Assembly: GCA_028671895.1 (NCBI GenBank)
Contig: CM053795.1
Coordinates: 10,437,501 to 10,501,500 of the forward strand
Length of the DNA: 64,000 nt
Origin: Oenanthe sinensis
Lineage: Eukaryota; Streptophyta; Magnoliopsida; Apiales; Apiaceae
Direction: 5' to 3'
Made by a program: the position numbers and the translations under genes. Below the pieces are notes generated by a model that saw only the letters and a program-made list of their open reading frames with translations, was not told where the DNA came from and did no database searches. Of this stretch, positions 44,336 to 57,080 are shown piece by piece (the first letter of the stretch is position 1; each line of letters opens with the position of its first letter).

Positions 44336-45231
44336 CACAAATGAGTACACGTACACAGCTAGCTATATTATTGACAATAATTTATTGTCACAAACAGAAG
44401 CAGTTAAGTCTTTGATAATACGTATAGAGCAGTAACAATTTTAAGCAAGCATGTCAAGTTAAACTACCACAAAGAGCATGGCATCGTTATCAAGTACAAT
44501 TGCAATCATTCTCTAATTAAGCATGTCAAGTTAGTACTACTACAAAGAGCATGGTATACTATGTCAACTTTTCCTGTATATATCAGAAAGTACAAAATGT
44601 TATTCTAAAACAATCAACAACCCAGAAACATTCCACTGAAACATTCCACTGAAATTCTCAGGGAAGCTGTAGTAAGATAAATGTTATTCTAAAACAATCA
44701 ACCCAGCTATGGGGGTGGTACAGGAAACCAAGCAAATAATCCCAATCACAACATTGCCCATGAAAACATGTCCAAGAAGAGAATTTTTGGACAGAATAGC
44801 TCAAGAAGCATACATCTTCTGTACGATTTTAAATAAATAGCATCTCTACAGCTTGTTCAAGCAGAGATAATGTATGCGCACATCTCAGACCCTAGCTACT
44901 TACGAGATGATGATATACTTGGTATGCATGGTTTGTTAAAGTAATATAGCTCAAGAAGCACAAATAAAACAACACAATAAGTGATCACATTAGAACAATA
45001 AGTGATCACAAACATAATTAAAGCTAAAACAACACCACATTATCCAAATCATCCATATATAGCATATATATATGTATAATATTCATATTAATATCCATAA
45101 AATCTACTTTAAGTCTATGATTAACGAAAGACACGAAATTAACAATCCCCTTGAACAGCAAAGTTGGGACTTGTCCGAAACCTATCTTCGGTGGTCTAGG
45201 CATAACTGATCATTCCATCGAGTCCCCTCTT
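44336..45231. other. Intergenic, DC1 pseudogene to DUF1639 gene
   Basis: AT-rich sequence with several short local repeats ('caaagagcatgg' twice near 44471 and 44551; 'aaacattccactgaaa' twice near 44620-44655; 'aataagtgatcaca' twice near 44978-45010). There is no supported gene. The bases just below 45232 are probably the 3' untranslated region of the DUF1639 gene. Confidence 0.5.
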
Positions 45232-45806
45232 TCACGACAAATGCTGAACACGATACGAATCCGCGCTAGTTCCATCCAAGCTCAAACCAGGAAACACACT
45301 CTGCAAATAAAACACAATACGTACATTCATTATACAAACAATCAATCAAATTAAATAAATAAATAATTTTAATATACATCAAGCGTTTTCTGCACAGCCT
45401 TGGTCCTTCTCTTGGGCCTTCGAGTTGCTTTTGATCCAGTCATGGAGTACAAATCTTCTTCAATCTCCTCCTTAGTTAAAGATATAGAAAGCTTGAGTTT
45501 CTTCTCTCTCCTCTCATTCCTGTGGGGCCCACCATCTAAATTCACTGCTTCATAAGTTTCATTCGGTGGGGTTTGAGGCTGTAAATTCCATGGCATAACT
45601 GGAGAATCATCAGCTTCAACATCAGAAGCATTAGCAGCTGGTTGTTGTTGTTGTTGTTGTTGTTGGGTTGGTTCTTGATTCGGGTCGTCGGAGTCGGGTT
45701 GTGAAGATGGGTCCGAGAGTTTGCTCCGGTGAGAGGAGGGGTTCTTGTGGGCCCGTTTGAGGACAGGGAGATCAAAGTTGTGGAGATTCTTGGGAGCAGT
45801 CGACAT
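45232..45806 (-). CDS. DUF1639-family protein
   Basis: Two exons, 45378-45806 and 45232-45300, join across a GT-AG intron to 165 residues. Features in order: a Ser/Pro/Asp-rich N-terminus, a polyglutamine tract (Q8) at about 50-57, the family motif MPWNLQPQTP, a basic KKLKLSISLTKEEIEEDLYS segment and the C-terminal RRPKRRTKAVQKTLDSVFPG, which spans the splice junction. The last two motifs define plant DUF1639 proteins. Their function is unknown; the basic Pro-Lys-Arg run suggests nuclear location. The start MSTAPKN was preferred to an upstream in-frame stretch of low-complexity leader. Confidence 0.85.
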
Positions 45807-48800
45807 CGGAGAGAAACAATGAAATGAGACAGACCAGTGTGAGTGTGTGTGTGCGCGCAACAGAGAATGAGAGGGACAAACATGCATATATGTATGCGCG
45901 TACATGTAATGTGTATATTCATACGGTATATTCAAAATAACACATATCATTATGATTTTTTTTCTTTCTTTCTTGGGATTGTGTTTTTTAATCTACTTTA
46001 TATAAAAAAAAATTCATATTGAGAAAAGATGGAAAAAATAACATTTTCAATGAATCAAATATGCACTTTTAAACAAATTAGTAAAATAGTTACAAAGAAT
46101 ATTTTAATAATAAATTTTTATACGTTAAATTTAATTATTATATTTTGCCCAAATTATTATACCATGTATAAAATACATATATAATGATTTTTACGTTTAC
46201 ATGTGTAGCGTATTTAGAATCCACTATACATTATCCACGTCAACATTGTGCATTTATTATAGTTAGGAATAAGTATGATACAGATTTGATACGGTTTTAA
46301 GTTTTAACTTCAAATTATATTTGAAATTAATAGGGGTGTGATTTATGAAAGTAGAAATTAAAATTGTTAGTTCATTTTAACTAATACGTATCTGTACCAT
46401 TTTAACAAATAGAAAATTTATGACGTTTAAACACGCGTCATAATAAAATATGTGTACGATATATATTTACATTTCATCTTTAACGTCGTAATAAAACACG
46501 TGTACGGCGTATATTTACGCTTTATCTCTAACTAAGTAGATAAGTATTGAATAAATAAATAAGGTCAAATACTTGACGTAAGGTATTTTGAATTTTGTTA
46601 TCTCGGAAAGAAGTAAATTATCACTTTACATTCTTCATCTTTAATTACCTTTTTAATTTATTTTCAAATTTTTAATTTTGAAAAAATGTACCTCTTAACT
46701 TTAAATTTACTTTTGTATTGCATATTTTTAACTGAAATCTGTTCAAAAAGAGTTATTACCGTTGATTTGCATCCGGTAAAATCGAAAAGATTTTTCCTCA
46801 AATTTTACAATTGTAACTCATTACACCCTATAATTTGGGTACTATGACAAATAATAATATCTCACAAACTAAAATGGGTTTATTTAAAAAGTTGAGTTAT
46901 TCTACCCTCTTGAATCTTCATGCATAAATAAATGGGTTGTTTAAAATGTTACTCCGTCAGCTCTGATATATTGCTATATGAACCTGACATATACTATGAG
47001 ATGCACAATTTATACTTGGATTCTAAAAGGCCCGGTAGGTGGATATCTTTTTCTCATTGCAGAAAAGATCTCGGTGTGTCGTGAATACAGCCCGTCTAAC
47101 TCATGTGGATTACTTATTGGGCCGATCCAATTTTCACTCAGATATATGATGTCATCATATTTACAAGGCACTTCTTAATATATTTAACAAAAATGATTTA
47201 TTGCTCTTTTTTGTAAGTTTTTACAATTTTACAAGGCTATTTAGCTTGTATTTTCTTGGCCTTTCATTTCTATAAATACGAAAGCAGCCTAAAAATTTAA
47301 TAGAAATAATGAAAAAATTTAAATATCTTCTGTACTTGCATTTTCAAGCATCTTAATAAATCTGGGCAAAAAATGCTAGAAAACATACATAAACAAGCAT
47401 ATTTTGCCAAATTACAAAAGATAAATGACAAAAAAATTAAAAAAACACAATTAAACAAATAAAAAAAAGCATATAAGTCGTTTTGGCCTAAATTGCTGGT
47501 GTTAGCAAACACTATTTAACATTTTAAACACAGTGGTTGGGATCTCTTTTTCCAATTCATATTTATATGGTGGGCCATCCATTGTCAGCATGATTTGATT
47601 CTCATGTTTACATGGCCTGTTTTTAATTGGGCGGATCCAACTATCTTTATAAACCCTGCCCCAGTACCCTGAATGGGCCCATTATTTAAGTTAAACTAAA
47701 GCATTTGCTGGCTGCGCAGGTCCCAGCCCGCCAGATGCAAAACACATCAGATACATACCACTGTGTATATTCAGTATCTTATAAATATTTAAAAATTAAG
47801 ATTTCTATTAATTTAATTTTAGAAAAAATAGATTTATCTGTTTTAATTGATTTGAATATTTCTAATTTATTATTATTATTATAACATAAAATAATTCCTA
47901 TTAAACTCAAGTGCGAGCTTGTATAGTTGTATATATATATATAGTTTTATAGATAGAAATAAAACCCACGCACACACACAAAAAGATTGCTTTTCGACTT
48001 CAATTTTTTAAGAAATTAATATTGAAACTTGATTCATATATAATTACTGAATATGGAATAATTTTAGTATTAAAGATTCAATATTTCATGCACCAGCAAT
48101 ATCATTGAGTGTGCCACAAGGTGGCCTACCTGGAAAATGAGGTTGGAAAACATAATTATCATTCTATTTTTTACATAAACTTCTTAACCAGTTCTTATCA
48201 TTTAAAGTTATGAAATGATTAAGTAGGTGGTGTTAAGCCACCACATAATCTCATATCCAAATTATGATTAATCATTAATCCCACATGTGCTGACACCCTA
48301 ATTACTTAGATCTGATAAAGCAATATAAAATGGCTAACATTTCCCTCCCTACAAATTACTTGAAATTAAAGATTAAAGAATTTTGGTTTTAAAAATTATT
48401 TTTTAACTTTTCGTGTAAATAAACTTTTAAATGTAAAAATTATATTTAAAAAATAATTTATGAAAGTATCTTCTTACTACACGTTAAAATATGTGTAAAT
48501 ATTAAAGTGATAAATAATTTGAATGGAAGAAATATTATATTTCACGTACTGTCTGTCGTATAGTTTTTTATAGTTCAATTTACCTTGACTTTATTTCCAA
48601 CTCGTATATACGAACTTATTGCAAAAAAATTACTCGAAATTTATGCATAAGTAGCTCACGTGAACTGTAATACCGAGATTAAAAGCAAGGATTCTCTTAA
48701 CCGTTTGTTTAATCACATGGCAACCAGCTCAGCAGGTAAACACATGGGACCCACAAACTTCAACCTGACACGAATATCGAGGCAAAGCTGTAAACCTACA

Positions 48801-48833
48801 AACTTCTCGGTAACACATGCACATGCACGTTTG

Positions 48834-49013
48834 CACGTGTGGGCTCTCCTTCAAAGGGTTGTAATTATTCTCTCATTGTCATACTCCTTCACAATCGGAC
48901 GGCTGATATTGGATCTGTACTTTGTTAAAATGATGAGAAGCGAATGATTAAATGATTTTTGAGGGGGGCGAGGTGGATTTGACCGTTGACGAGATCCAAA
49001 AAAGTCACACGTG
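48834..49013. promoter_or_regulatory. G-box-bearing island
   Basis: CACGTG occurs at 48834-48839 and 49008-49013. A W-box-like TTGAC core (gaccgttgac) lies at 48981-48990. The segment is clearly GC-richer than its surroundings. Function is inferred only. Confidence 0.3.
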
Positions 49014-50122
49014 CGGGTACACATGGACTATACGTGTGCTGTGCTTTGCTGTCTTTGGAGAACACAATGAGCTGCACGATACGATTGGAATGTTAATTGA
49101 AGAATATATGGTTGTTATAGAATAATGCAATTTTGATGGACCTTAATTCTTATGTAATGTTTGTTTTGTAATTATAATTTTTTGCTTAAATTATCAAGAT
49201 ATTTATACTTGACTTAAATTACATTATTAATGTAGGGAAAGAGGTGGGTCATCAACGGTGGCTATACAGATACAATGAAGGGAATCAGATTTCATAGTCA
49301 GTTGTAAAATTCTATTATTAGTCGGTTTAAGAAAATATGTATGGACGTAAAATTTAGAATAAAGTCTTGGAATGCAAAAAAATCAAATACATGTTAAAAA
49401 GGAGTTTTAAAGAATAAATTGCTCCGGAAAAGAATTAAAATCAACTCAACCTCAAGTATTATAGATATTTTTTTCAAGTTATGCGATTTTAAAATTTACA
49501 TAGCAGAAAGCCACAAACTCTTCATTTTTGAGTCGGAATCAACTCAAATTCATGAAAGGATTAAATTAAAAATATATAAGTAACAATCATATCAAAACTT
49601 TTTATCTTTGGAACAGTGAAATTTTTTATTAAATTTTATAAAATCATAATAAAAAATACAAAATAAATGTTTAGATTAATTTTTTATTATAATTTTGTAA
49701 ATAAAATTATGGTTCTGCACTGTTTTTTTTATTTTTTATTATGTTTCTGCACTATTTTTTTTATTTTTTTATTATGATTCTGCGAAATTTAATAAAAAAA
49801 TTCACGATTCTCACGTTAAAATTTTTACAGCAGAGTGTTATCCATATATAAGTAACAAAACTTGGAATATTTCGATCGATTTAAATAAAATAAAAAGAAT
49901 GAAAATGTATATTTATATTCAAGGATCATGTGCAATAGTGCAGTAATTTTCAACAAAAAAAGTAAAGTATAACGTGCGGATATAAAGTAGATGGGTTAGA
50001 TCAGAAACAATGAACAATGAAATATTATTCTTCAAGAACAAATAGGCATTGTTTGGATAGGGACAAAACGGTAATTGTGTAAACACAAGTTGATGAGAAG
50101 AACATGAAGGGGGGGTCATGAT

Positions 50123-50255
50123 CACGTGCGTGGCACATGGACTGGATAGAGGAAGCCTCGTACGGACATAAATAAGGATATGATATGATTGTCGGGAAAT
50201 GAATGTGTTAAATAAATAGAGTATGATGATATTATTGGGGCCAGGGGAACACGTG
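50123..50255. promoter_or_regulatory. G-box-bearing island
   Basis: CACGTG occurs at 50123-50128 and 50250-50255, with related 'cgtggcac' and 'cactcgtggg' nearby, in AT-rich surroundings. Confidence 0.3.
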
Positions 50256-53200
50256 GGACAGCTAGCACGCACTCGTGGGGACACCTAATCATCCCCAACA
50301 TCATGTCGGACATCCCCTTCTTTTTAGGTTTTTATAATACTAATTTCATTTTTAATCATACTTATTTCCTGGAATTCTTGTTTTTTTTAATCTATTTTAT
50401 TCTATATTAATATAAATTTCATTATTTATGGATATTATAAAGTCTTTTATTTCTGATTGTTTTTATTATAAAAAGACTAATTATCTTGACAACAACAAGA
50501 TGAATTATAACAAACCAATATTTACTTATCCTTTTTTAGTAATAAAATGTTGGAAGTTAATATTTTATAAAATAATATTTTTATAATTGATCGAAAAAGA
50601 AATATACTAAGGTGTGTAATCGATCTTCATTTAAAAGGTTTTTTTTTAAAATTTTAGATTATTCAATTTCAATTCTAAAACATCAATTTTTTTTGTGATC
50701 ATGAATAAAGATTTTAAATTTTTTATAAAAATTATGTAGTATTAACTAAAAATTAAATTATTCTTAAAAATATACACAAATTCATTTAAGATTTTATAAA
50801 TTCTTCTAAAATATAACGATATTCAAATTTTTATTAAGTTTTTAAAATTTATAAGATGATAAATATTATATATTTTATTAACTTTTAAAATATTTAAAAA
50901 TCTCTTATAAATTTATAACATTTTTAAATATTTATAAAAAATATCAATATATCAACTCTAACTCTTTTCATAAATTATTATTAATTAACTAGAATTTATT
51001 AAAATTTAAAATTTGATATATCTGAACCAAAATTACAAAATAATTGAAATAAAGGTATTATAAATTTATTGATTTTTTTAGTTTCGAGTAAAGAGTTTTC
51101 TTAATTAATATCTATTTGTTAGTTTTTAAATTATATGTATATATTAATTTATAAGATAAATTAAATAAACCCTCGACCCAAAACCGTAATTTATTGTATT
51201 TGGTTCCGTTCTAAAAAACTCAAACAATAAATTTATAAATAACTAAAAGCAATGGAATAATGTAATTAGTTACAATAATTGTTTTTGCTATGTAGCACTA
51301 CTGAAGTCTTATTTAAATGGAAGACACGCAATCAAATGATTATTGAAATTATCATTTGTTTTGTTTGGACACTACACATACTTTAGGGTGCTGCTGACAA
51401 TCTTATATGTGAGCATAACAAAGTCCAAGAACATTAGTACTCCTACTAGCAAATGCTTAACATTGAAATATGAGCTTCATTTGTCTGCACTAATCTAATT
51501 TTTATGGTATGGTTTCCTTTAATTGCGGCTACATAATGTTTCATTATCATTTTTAGCACCCATGCTTTGTGGCTTTTGTGATTTACTCATAGTTCACTAA
51601 TAAACAAGCAGAGACTTTTTCTTCTTTTTTCTAATAAATTGGCATATATAGAGATATCTATTCTAAAAGATTTGAAAATGAGTCAAAATTGAACTCGTGA
51701 AAAATATAGGCTTGATAATTAGACAACTTTGTCTCCCACCCACGATTTACAAATGTGAACTTACAAGCACGATTTCACCGGGATCTAACAAGGCTGGTCA
51801 ATTGGTTCGAATTCTAATATTACTTATACATCTTTAGGTTCTGAATTATTGAAATAGTTAGATATATGGTGTCCGAGAATTTTGATATTTCGAATCAAGC
51901 TAGATAATAGATGCAGAGATTAAAAGAAATTTATTAAGAAAAACCAAAATTAGTAAAAACTAGATGTAAAACTGGCTATAATACTATTAATTAATAACCG
52001 AACAAAGTAAGCTGAATATTTATTTTGACCCATATAAATTATGATTAAACAAGTACTGGTGACAATTTATCTTTCTTTTATCTCGTTAGTTTCTAACTGA
52101 AGTCGGGTGGAGGGAAATATTTTAAAGTTCAAAGTATTAACATTATGAAAACGATTATTGAGAGAACTATCAAAATGTATATTGATAATTTTTTACATAA
52201 AAACTTAATTGCATAGTCTACAAGTAAGTAATGAGATAGGGCCATCACATGGAGTGATGGAAGCAAGTTGCCTGAGAAGTGTATTATCTTGTCACACTAT
52301 TATAGCCTTGTAGGTTGGTCAATTATTGATGGGGATTGCTATTATAGTTATCTGTATCTATCTCTTGTTACATAGAGTACTAGTGATTGCAAGGCTAGAT
52401 TTCATGTGCTTGTTCCGTAATTCATGTATTGGAATATCTCAGCAACAATGCTGTTATGTTGGCTTCCTGTATGGCTGTACATATGTAGAATAAAATTTAT
52501 TTTATCCTATACACACATTCATGTGCACGGAGTGCCAATAATTGAATAGCAATATGAAATAATGAAATAATTGAACAATTATTTAGGGTTCATTCCTAAC
52601 AATTTCTTTAAAAATTTTATAAAAGCAAATTGAAAATCTAGTAAATTCACTTTAGCATGTGTTTTCACAATTTTAGTATGAAATAATTTATAATTTAAAT
52701 ATCAATATTAGAGTGGGGATATTTAAAACCTTATGATATGTAATTTCAAATGATACTTTGGTTGGTTTATTTTATTTAACAAATAATTTATAAATCAAAA
52801 AAATGTATCTATAGTTCGACTTTATATCTAATTTTAGCATATCACGTAGTAAACCTATACTTGTCCAAATTCCAATCGCACATGTTTAATATATAAATGA
52901 TTATAAATCTACTCATCTAAAAATAAAACATCAGATAAGAGAATTTTAAACTTGTTATTTGAAAATGAACCCAAAACCCCTATATCATCCCCGTTCTCCC
53001 ACTCTAATCTCCCTTTTTTTTTAATCTTTCCCTTCTTTTTAATACAAAATTTTATGAATTTTAATTTTAGTGTTTTAATGATCAAATTGTATTTAAATGT
53101 CTTAAAATAAAAATTAAAGTATAAAATAATATTAACTTAATTTTTAAAAATAATAATTATTTATTGAATAAATCCTAATTTTATCCATCCGTACATATTA

Positions 53201-53689
53201 GCAAATTTTAGGGAATTAAAGAAATAATCAAATTACAATAATTAGTTGTAATTTTACTTGTCAAAATATTAATTAGATATTACTTTTAAAATATAAAAAA
53301 TTGATACAAAGAAGAGTGTTAGAATAAAACATTGAATATTTTAAGAAATTATTATTTTATTATACATTGATTTTTTAGAAAACCAATACAAGGTAGATTG
53401 TCCGTAAAGATGGTCTATTATAGTCCGAAAGTTATTACCATACGGCGCCTGTATGTAAAATTAAAAAATGGTCTTTCCGGTGGACACACACTACTGAATA
53501 TGAGTTGACACTTTTCTAGTGAGGATTTTCGTAGAGGGTGATTATTATTATTAGTTAAAAGGAAATTAATAAAAATTTGATAATTAGTCGGCAGTGTATA
53601 CCATGGCCATACATCAGGAAAAAACAAATTAAAAATACAGTACGAGTAGTTTCACATCAAATTACAAGTACTGTATAAATATCACGCGC

Positions 53690-53940
53690 TGTGATGGCGC
53701 TTAGGAGGGAGGATGCGTTCAAATGATTGACTGGTGAATGCGTGTCGGCTATTGAAGGGACAGGATTTAACGCACGGCTGGTCAGTTTGGGCCCACGGCT
53801 TCAAACATTTGGATTGAAAACAGAGACCACGTGTATTCCAGCAAAACATGTTAGCCCACGTGACACTAGGCTGGTTCTAGTCTGACGTGGCATTGCCTTA
53901 GTTTCATTCCTTCGTTCATCTTCGACCCACGTGACCTCCA
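53690..53940. promoter_or_regulatory. Dense cluster of G-box/ACGT elements
   Basis: Three CACGTG cores (53828-53833, 53857-53862, 53928-53933), two of them in the ABRE-like form CCCACGTGAC, and a GACGTGGC element at 53884 fall within 110 bp. The segment is GC-richer than its surroundings and lies about 5.7 kb upstream of the ATHB2-like start codon, with no gene between. Such elements bind bZIP and bHLH (PIF, ABF) factors. That this cluster regulates the HD-Zip gene is inference. Confidence 0.45.
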
Positions 53941-55260
53941 CTCTCTTTTGTTTCTTTCCTTTTAACAAATTACTCGTATTGTTTTTTTCTTATCATTTCT
54001 GCAACAGGCTTATAAAAGAAATATTTTTTAATTTGTAATATTATATATATAACTAATTTTTTTGACGAATTTGTAATATTATATATTATATATATAACTA
54101 ATTAAAAATTGCAGTTATATAATCATTTCAGGTTGAAATTATAATAATATATCCGGCGATGGTATGATTTTACACTTTAAAAAAGGGCAAGTTAAATAAA
54201 TATTACTATTGATGATTACGTTTAAAATAAATAAAAAAATATAAAAACACATAATTTGTTTTCAACAGCTGCCTATTAGGTCTTCGACCTATTATTGTTC
54301 AAGAGCGAGCGTCCGTCCGTTGATACTCATATTAGTACAATCGATAGGTGATCAAAGTCCTTGCATTTGTCTTTTGTTCACCGATGTAATTACTCTTTTG
54401 TTTCAAAATAAGTATAGTTTGGATTTTTTTACATAGTTTAAGGCATAAAAAATATATTTATATATCGATTTCTATTTTTTTTTTCTAATAGTAATTTAAG
54501 TATTATATTTTTATTAAAAAAATTGAAAAATAATAAATGCATGTTGAGTTTTTTTAAACCTCAAATTACGTACACAAAATTAAAGCGACGCTTATTTTGG
54601 GACGAAATGAATAATAATTAATTTGAATTTAAATATAGGATCCGTTTGATTTATTTTATAAATTGAAAAATATATATATATATTTTAACTTATAATGTTA
54701 TGCTCTTTCTTTTTTCACCGACGATAACAATGATTAAAGTCTATTCAATATAATGTTACTTTTTTTTTTTTAATTTCATCCTTAAAAACCAGTATAAACT
54801 TTATTTTGAGTTTTAATTATTTTTTTGTCAGAAGTTTTAATTATTTTTAAATAGTCAATAAAAAATATTATCAAATATTTCAGTTTGGATTATTTTAAAT
54901 CCGGGTTGATCACTGCTTTTTATATATTTTTTATTTTACTACCGAAAATAATTAAAGACGAAGACGTCATACAACCTCTAGCCATTGTTCGACTTTTCTG
55001 CTTTACACGTGACATGTGTTTTCTATTGTTCAATTATACGAAATAATTACACAGATATATTTTAGCTCTATTAAGTCTTATTCTCTTATTAATTTAAAAT
55101 CTATCCTCTAAGCCGAAGTTAAAAGAAGATAAGATACATCATAATTCATACATGACATTCTCCGATAGAAATACGAGACTTTCTCCAATAAAAACTGATG
55201 TAGAATTGTTCGGCAAGAGAATAAACACTAGACAAAAAAAAGTTGAAAGTAGAACATTGT

Positions 55261-55277
55261 AAAAGTGAAGCAAACAA
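55261..55277. repeat. Target-site duplication, left copy
   Basis: The sequence aaaagtgaagcaaacaa is repeated exactly at 57064-57080 and brackets the LINE derivative. Confidence 0.85.
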
Positions 55278-57063
55278 ATTAGAGAAATGAATGTGAATCA
55301 TTTTTTCGATCAGAATTGATTTTTCTAAAAATCTCTCTTCTCTCTCCTCGCCCCTCCCCTCTTCTCTCTTACTTTACCATTCGTTTCCCTATCTCTGTCG
55401 CTTCGCCTCCCCAGATCCTTTCTCTTTGTTGCTAATAGGTCACTTAGTTCTCTTTTCAAGATATTGGCTGAACACTGAAATCTCTTTTGTTATGACTGAC
55501 TCTTTTTCACAAAAATCTCTACACGTAACCTTAACACTCACGATTATCACATGTTCTCTTTTCATCTCTCAAGATCTCCTAGTTTACTACTTAATCATGA
55601 CTCGACCTAGGTTATCTACGGTCATCTCTCATAACAAGGCTCTCTTCACTCCGTCGTTGGGAACTGGTACAGGCTGCTCTCTCTTGGAGACGAGGCAAAT
55701 CCATAGTCATGATGTTCACAACAAAGCTACTTCAAGCAAAGATGTTAATGATACAAGCACTTGTGGTAAGATTTCTTTTTATCTGTTTAGTCCACATGAG
55801 TTAGCCATTACCAATAGGAACCCTAGTATGTTAACACGAGCTAATGGATCTGGTTGTGTATCTCCACCCGTTGATTTCCTGAATCTTGCTTCTGTGTTTT
55901 GGAAGAACTGTTATTATGGGTTTGCTCGTAATAATGATTTTGATTTTGATGTTGTTAAGTGTACTGCTCTTTGTGTGTATGAATTTGTTGGTCTCAAGAA
56001 TGTGTCTAGAGCCATTAAGTTTAGTCCCTTTAAAATTGCTGGTTGTTTGTTCGATCTCAAAATGTGGTCTGAAGACCTACCTATTAATGTTCCTCAAGTC
56101 AAGATTACTACACGGGTTACCTTCCACAATGTCCCTTTCCTGTATTGGTCGACACAAGGTCTGTGCTACATTAGTCGAGCTTTGGGTTCTCCAATAGTTA
56201 TGTCAACTGACACGTTTAAGAATGTTAGACACCATGATCATCAACCCCAAGCCCTTATCATGATTGATATTGTCATTGATAGTCCTAGGCATTCCTACAT
56301 TTGGGTTTAATTACTCGAGTCTACTACGTGGGTCAGAGTCCAATACCAAGATACTCGATTATATCAAAAATGTTTGTCACCAACTCATGCTTCTAACGAC
56401 TGTCCTTGCATTTGGCCTGCCTAGTTAACTCTCATTGCTTCAAATGATGATTAATAGTTTTATCAACTATATAGACGAACCCTCCATGTCTAACCAAATG
56501 CAGATTGTTCATGGCGAGGAGTGTTAAAACATTTATTACTCTTGTCCTTGTCCTACTTTTGATTTTACTTGTTGTGGTTTGAATTATGAGTTAGGTGCTT
56601 CTTGGAAGCAAGTTCAGTGGTCTGCGAACTTCAATGCCAGGATTTGGGATATGTTTCTACACACAAAGTGAAAATAATTTTGTTTCAAGCTTCTTTGTAG
56701 GGTAAAGAGGTTCAACCATAAGGACAATGCACTAAAGGGAACTTAGCTCTACCACAACATAAGATTGTTATGCAGGATATAAAGGTTTCGTCCAATGACT
56801 AGGAGAGAAGTAGGGTTGACGATGCTAAAAATAATGGCTTTGTTGCCATAGATGATGAAGATGACATTGTTGCCAAACTTGTTATTTGATTTCGAGTTTG
56901 TAAACATTAACTTGTGTTTTGTTATCTGTTGATTGTTCAACAATGCATCCGAACTGGGAGTTTACTCCCCTGTGACTTTCACTCCCTTTGGGAGTAAGGT
57001 GGTCTCGCTAGAGGTCACCCTTGTTCTCTTTTAATTTTAAAATATATTAAACTTAGCAAAAAA
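55278..57063 (+). mobile_element. LINE (L1-type) derivative, ORF1-only, with poly(A) tail and target duplication
   Basis: The element of about 1.79 kb ends in an A run and is bracketed by exact 17-bp direct repeats (55261-55277 and 57064-57080). The target reads TTGT/AAAA, as expected of an L1-type endonuclease. A 294-codon frame at 55426-56310 resembles the DUF4283 region of plant LINE ORF1 proteins (VTFHNVPFLYWSTQGLCYIS). A degraded Cys/His stretch follows in another frame at about 56330-56425. No endonuclease or reverse transcriptase is present, so movement would have needed an active LINE in trans. A pyrimidine-rich 5' end at 55330-55425 may be the leader. Confidence 0.8.
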
Positions 57064-57080
57064 AAAAGTGAAGCAAACAA
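57064..57080. repeat. Target-site duplication, right copy
   Basis: Exact repeat of 55261-55277, directly after the A-rich tail of the LINE derivative. Confidence 0.85.

Larger units (their letters stand above)
45807..55260. other. 9.5-kb gene desert
   Basis: No ORF here has protein-like composition or recognisable homology. Most of the DNA is AT-rich. It is broken by GC-richer islands with G-box cores at 48834-49013, 50123-50255 and 53828-53933. Loose direct similarity exists between about 47030-47170 and 47530-47660 ('ggatctctttttc', 'attgggc.gatccaa'), perhaps an old repeat. I see no RNA gene. Confidence 0.55.

Noticed and set aside
47030..47660. Two loosely similar stretches that might be a solo LTR or diverged repeat
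   Set aside because: Similarity is limited to short words and no LTR ends or target duplications are visible.
48660..48947. 95-codon plus-strand frame in the gene desert
   Set aside because: Composition is not protein-like, there is no homology, and it overlaps the G-box island.
49919..50313. Overlapping minus-strand frames of 121 and 63 codons
   Set aside because: Two frames over the same DNA without a recognisable motif, and no splice or start context.
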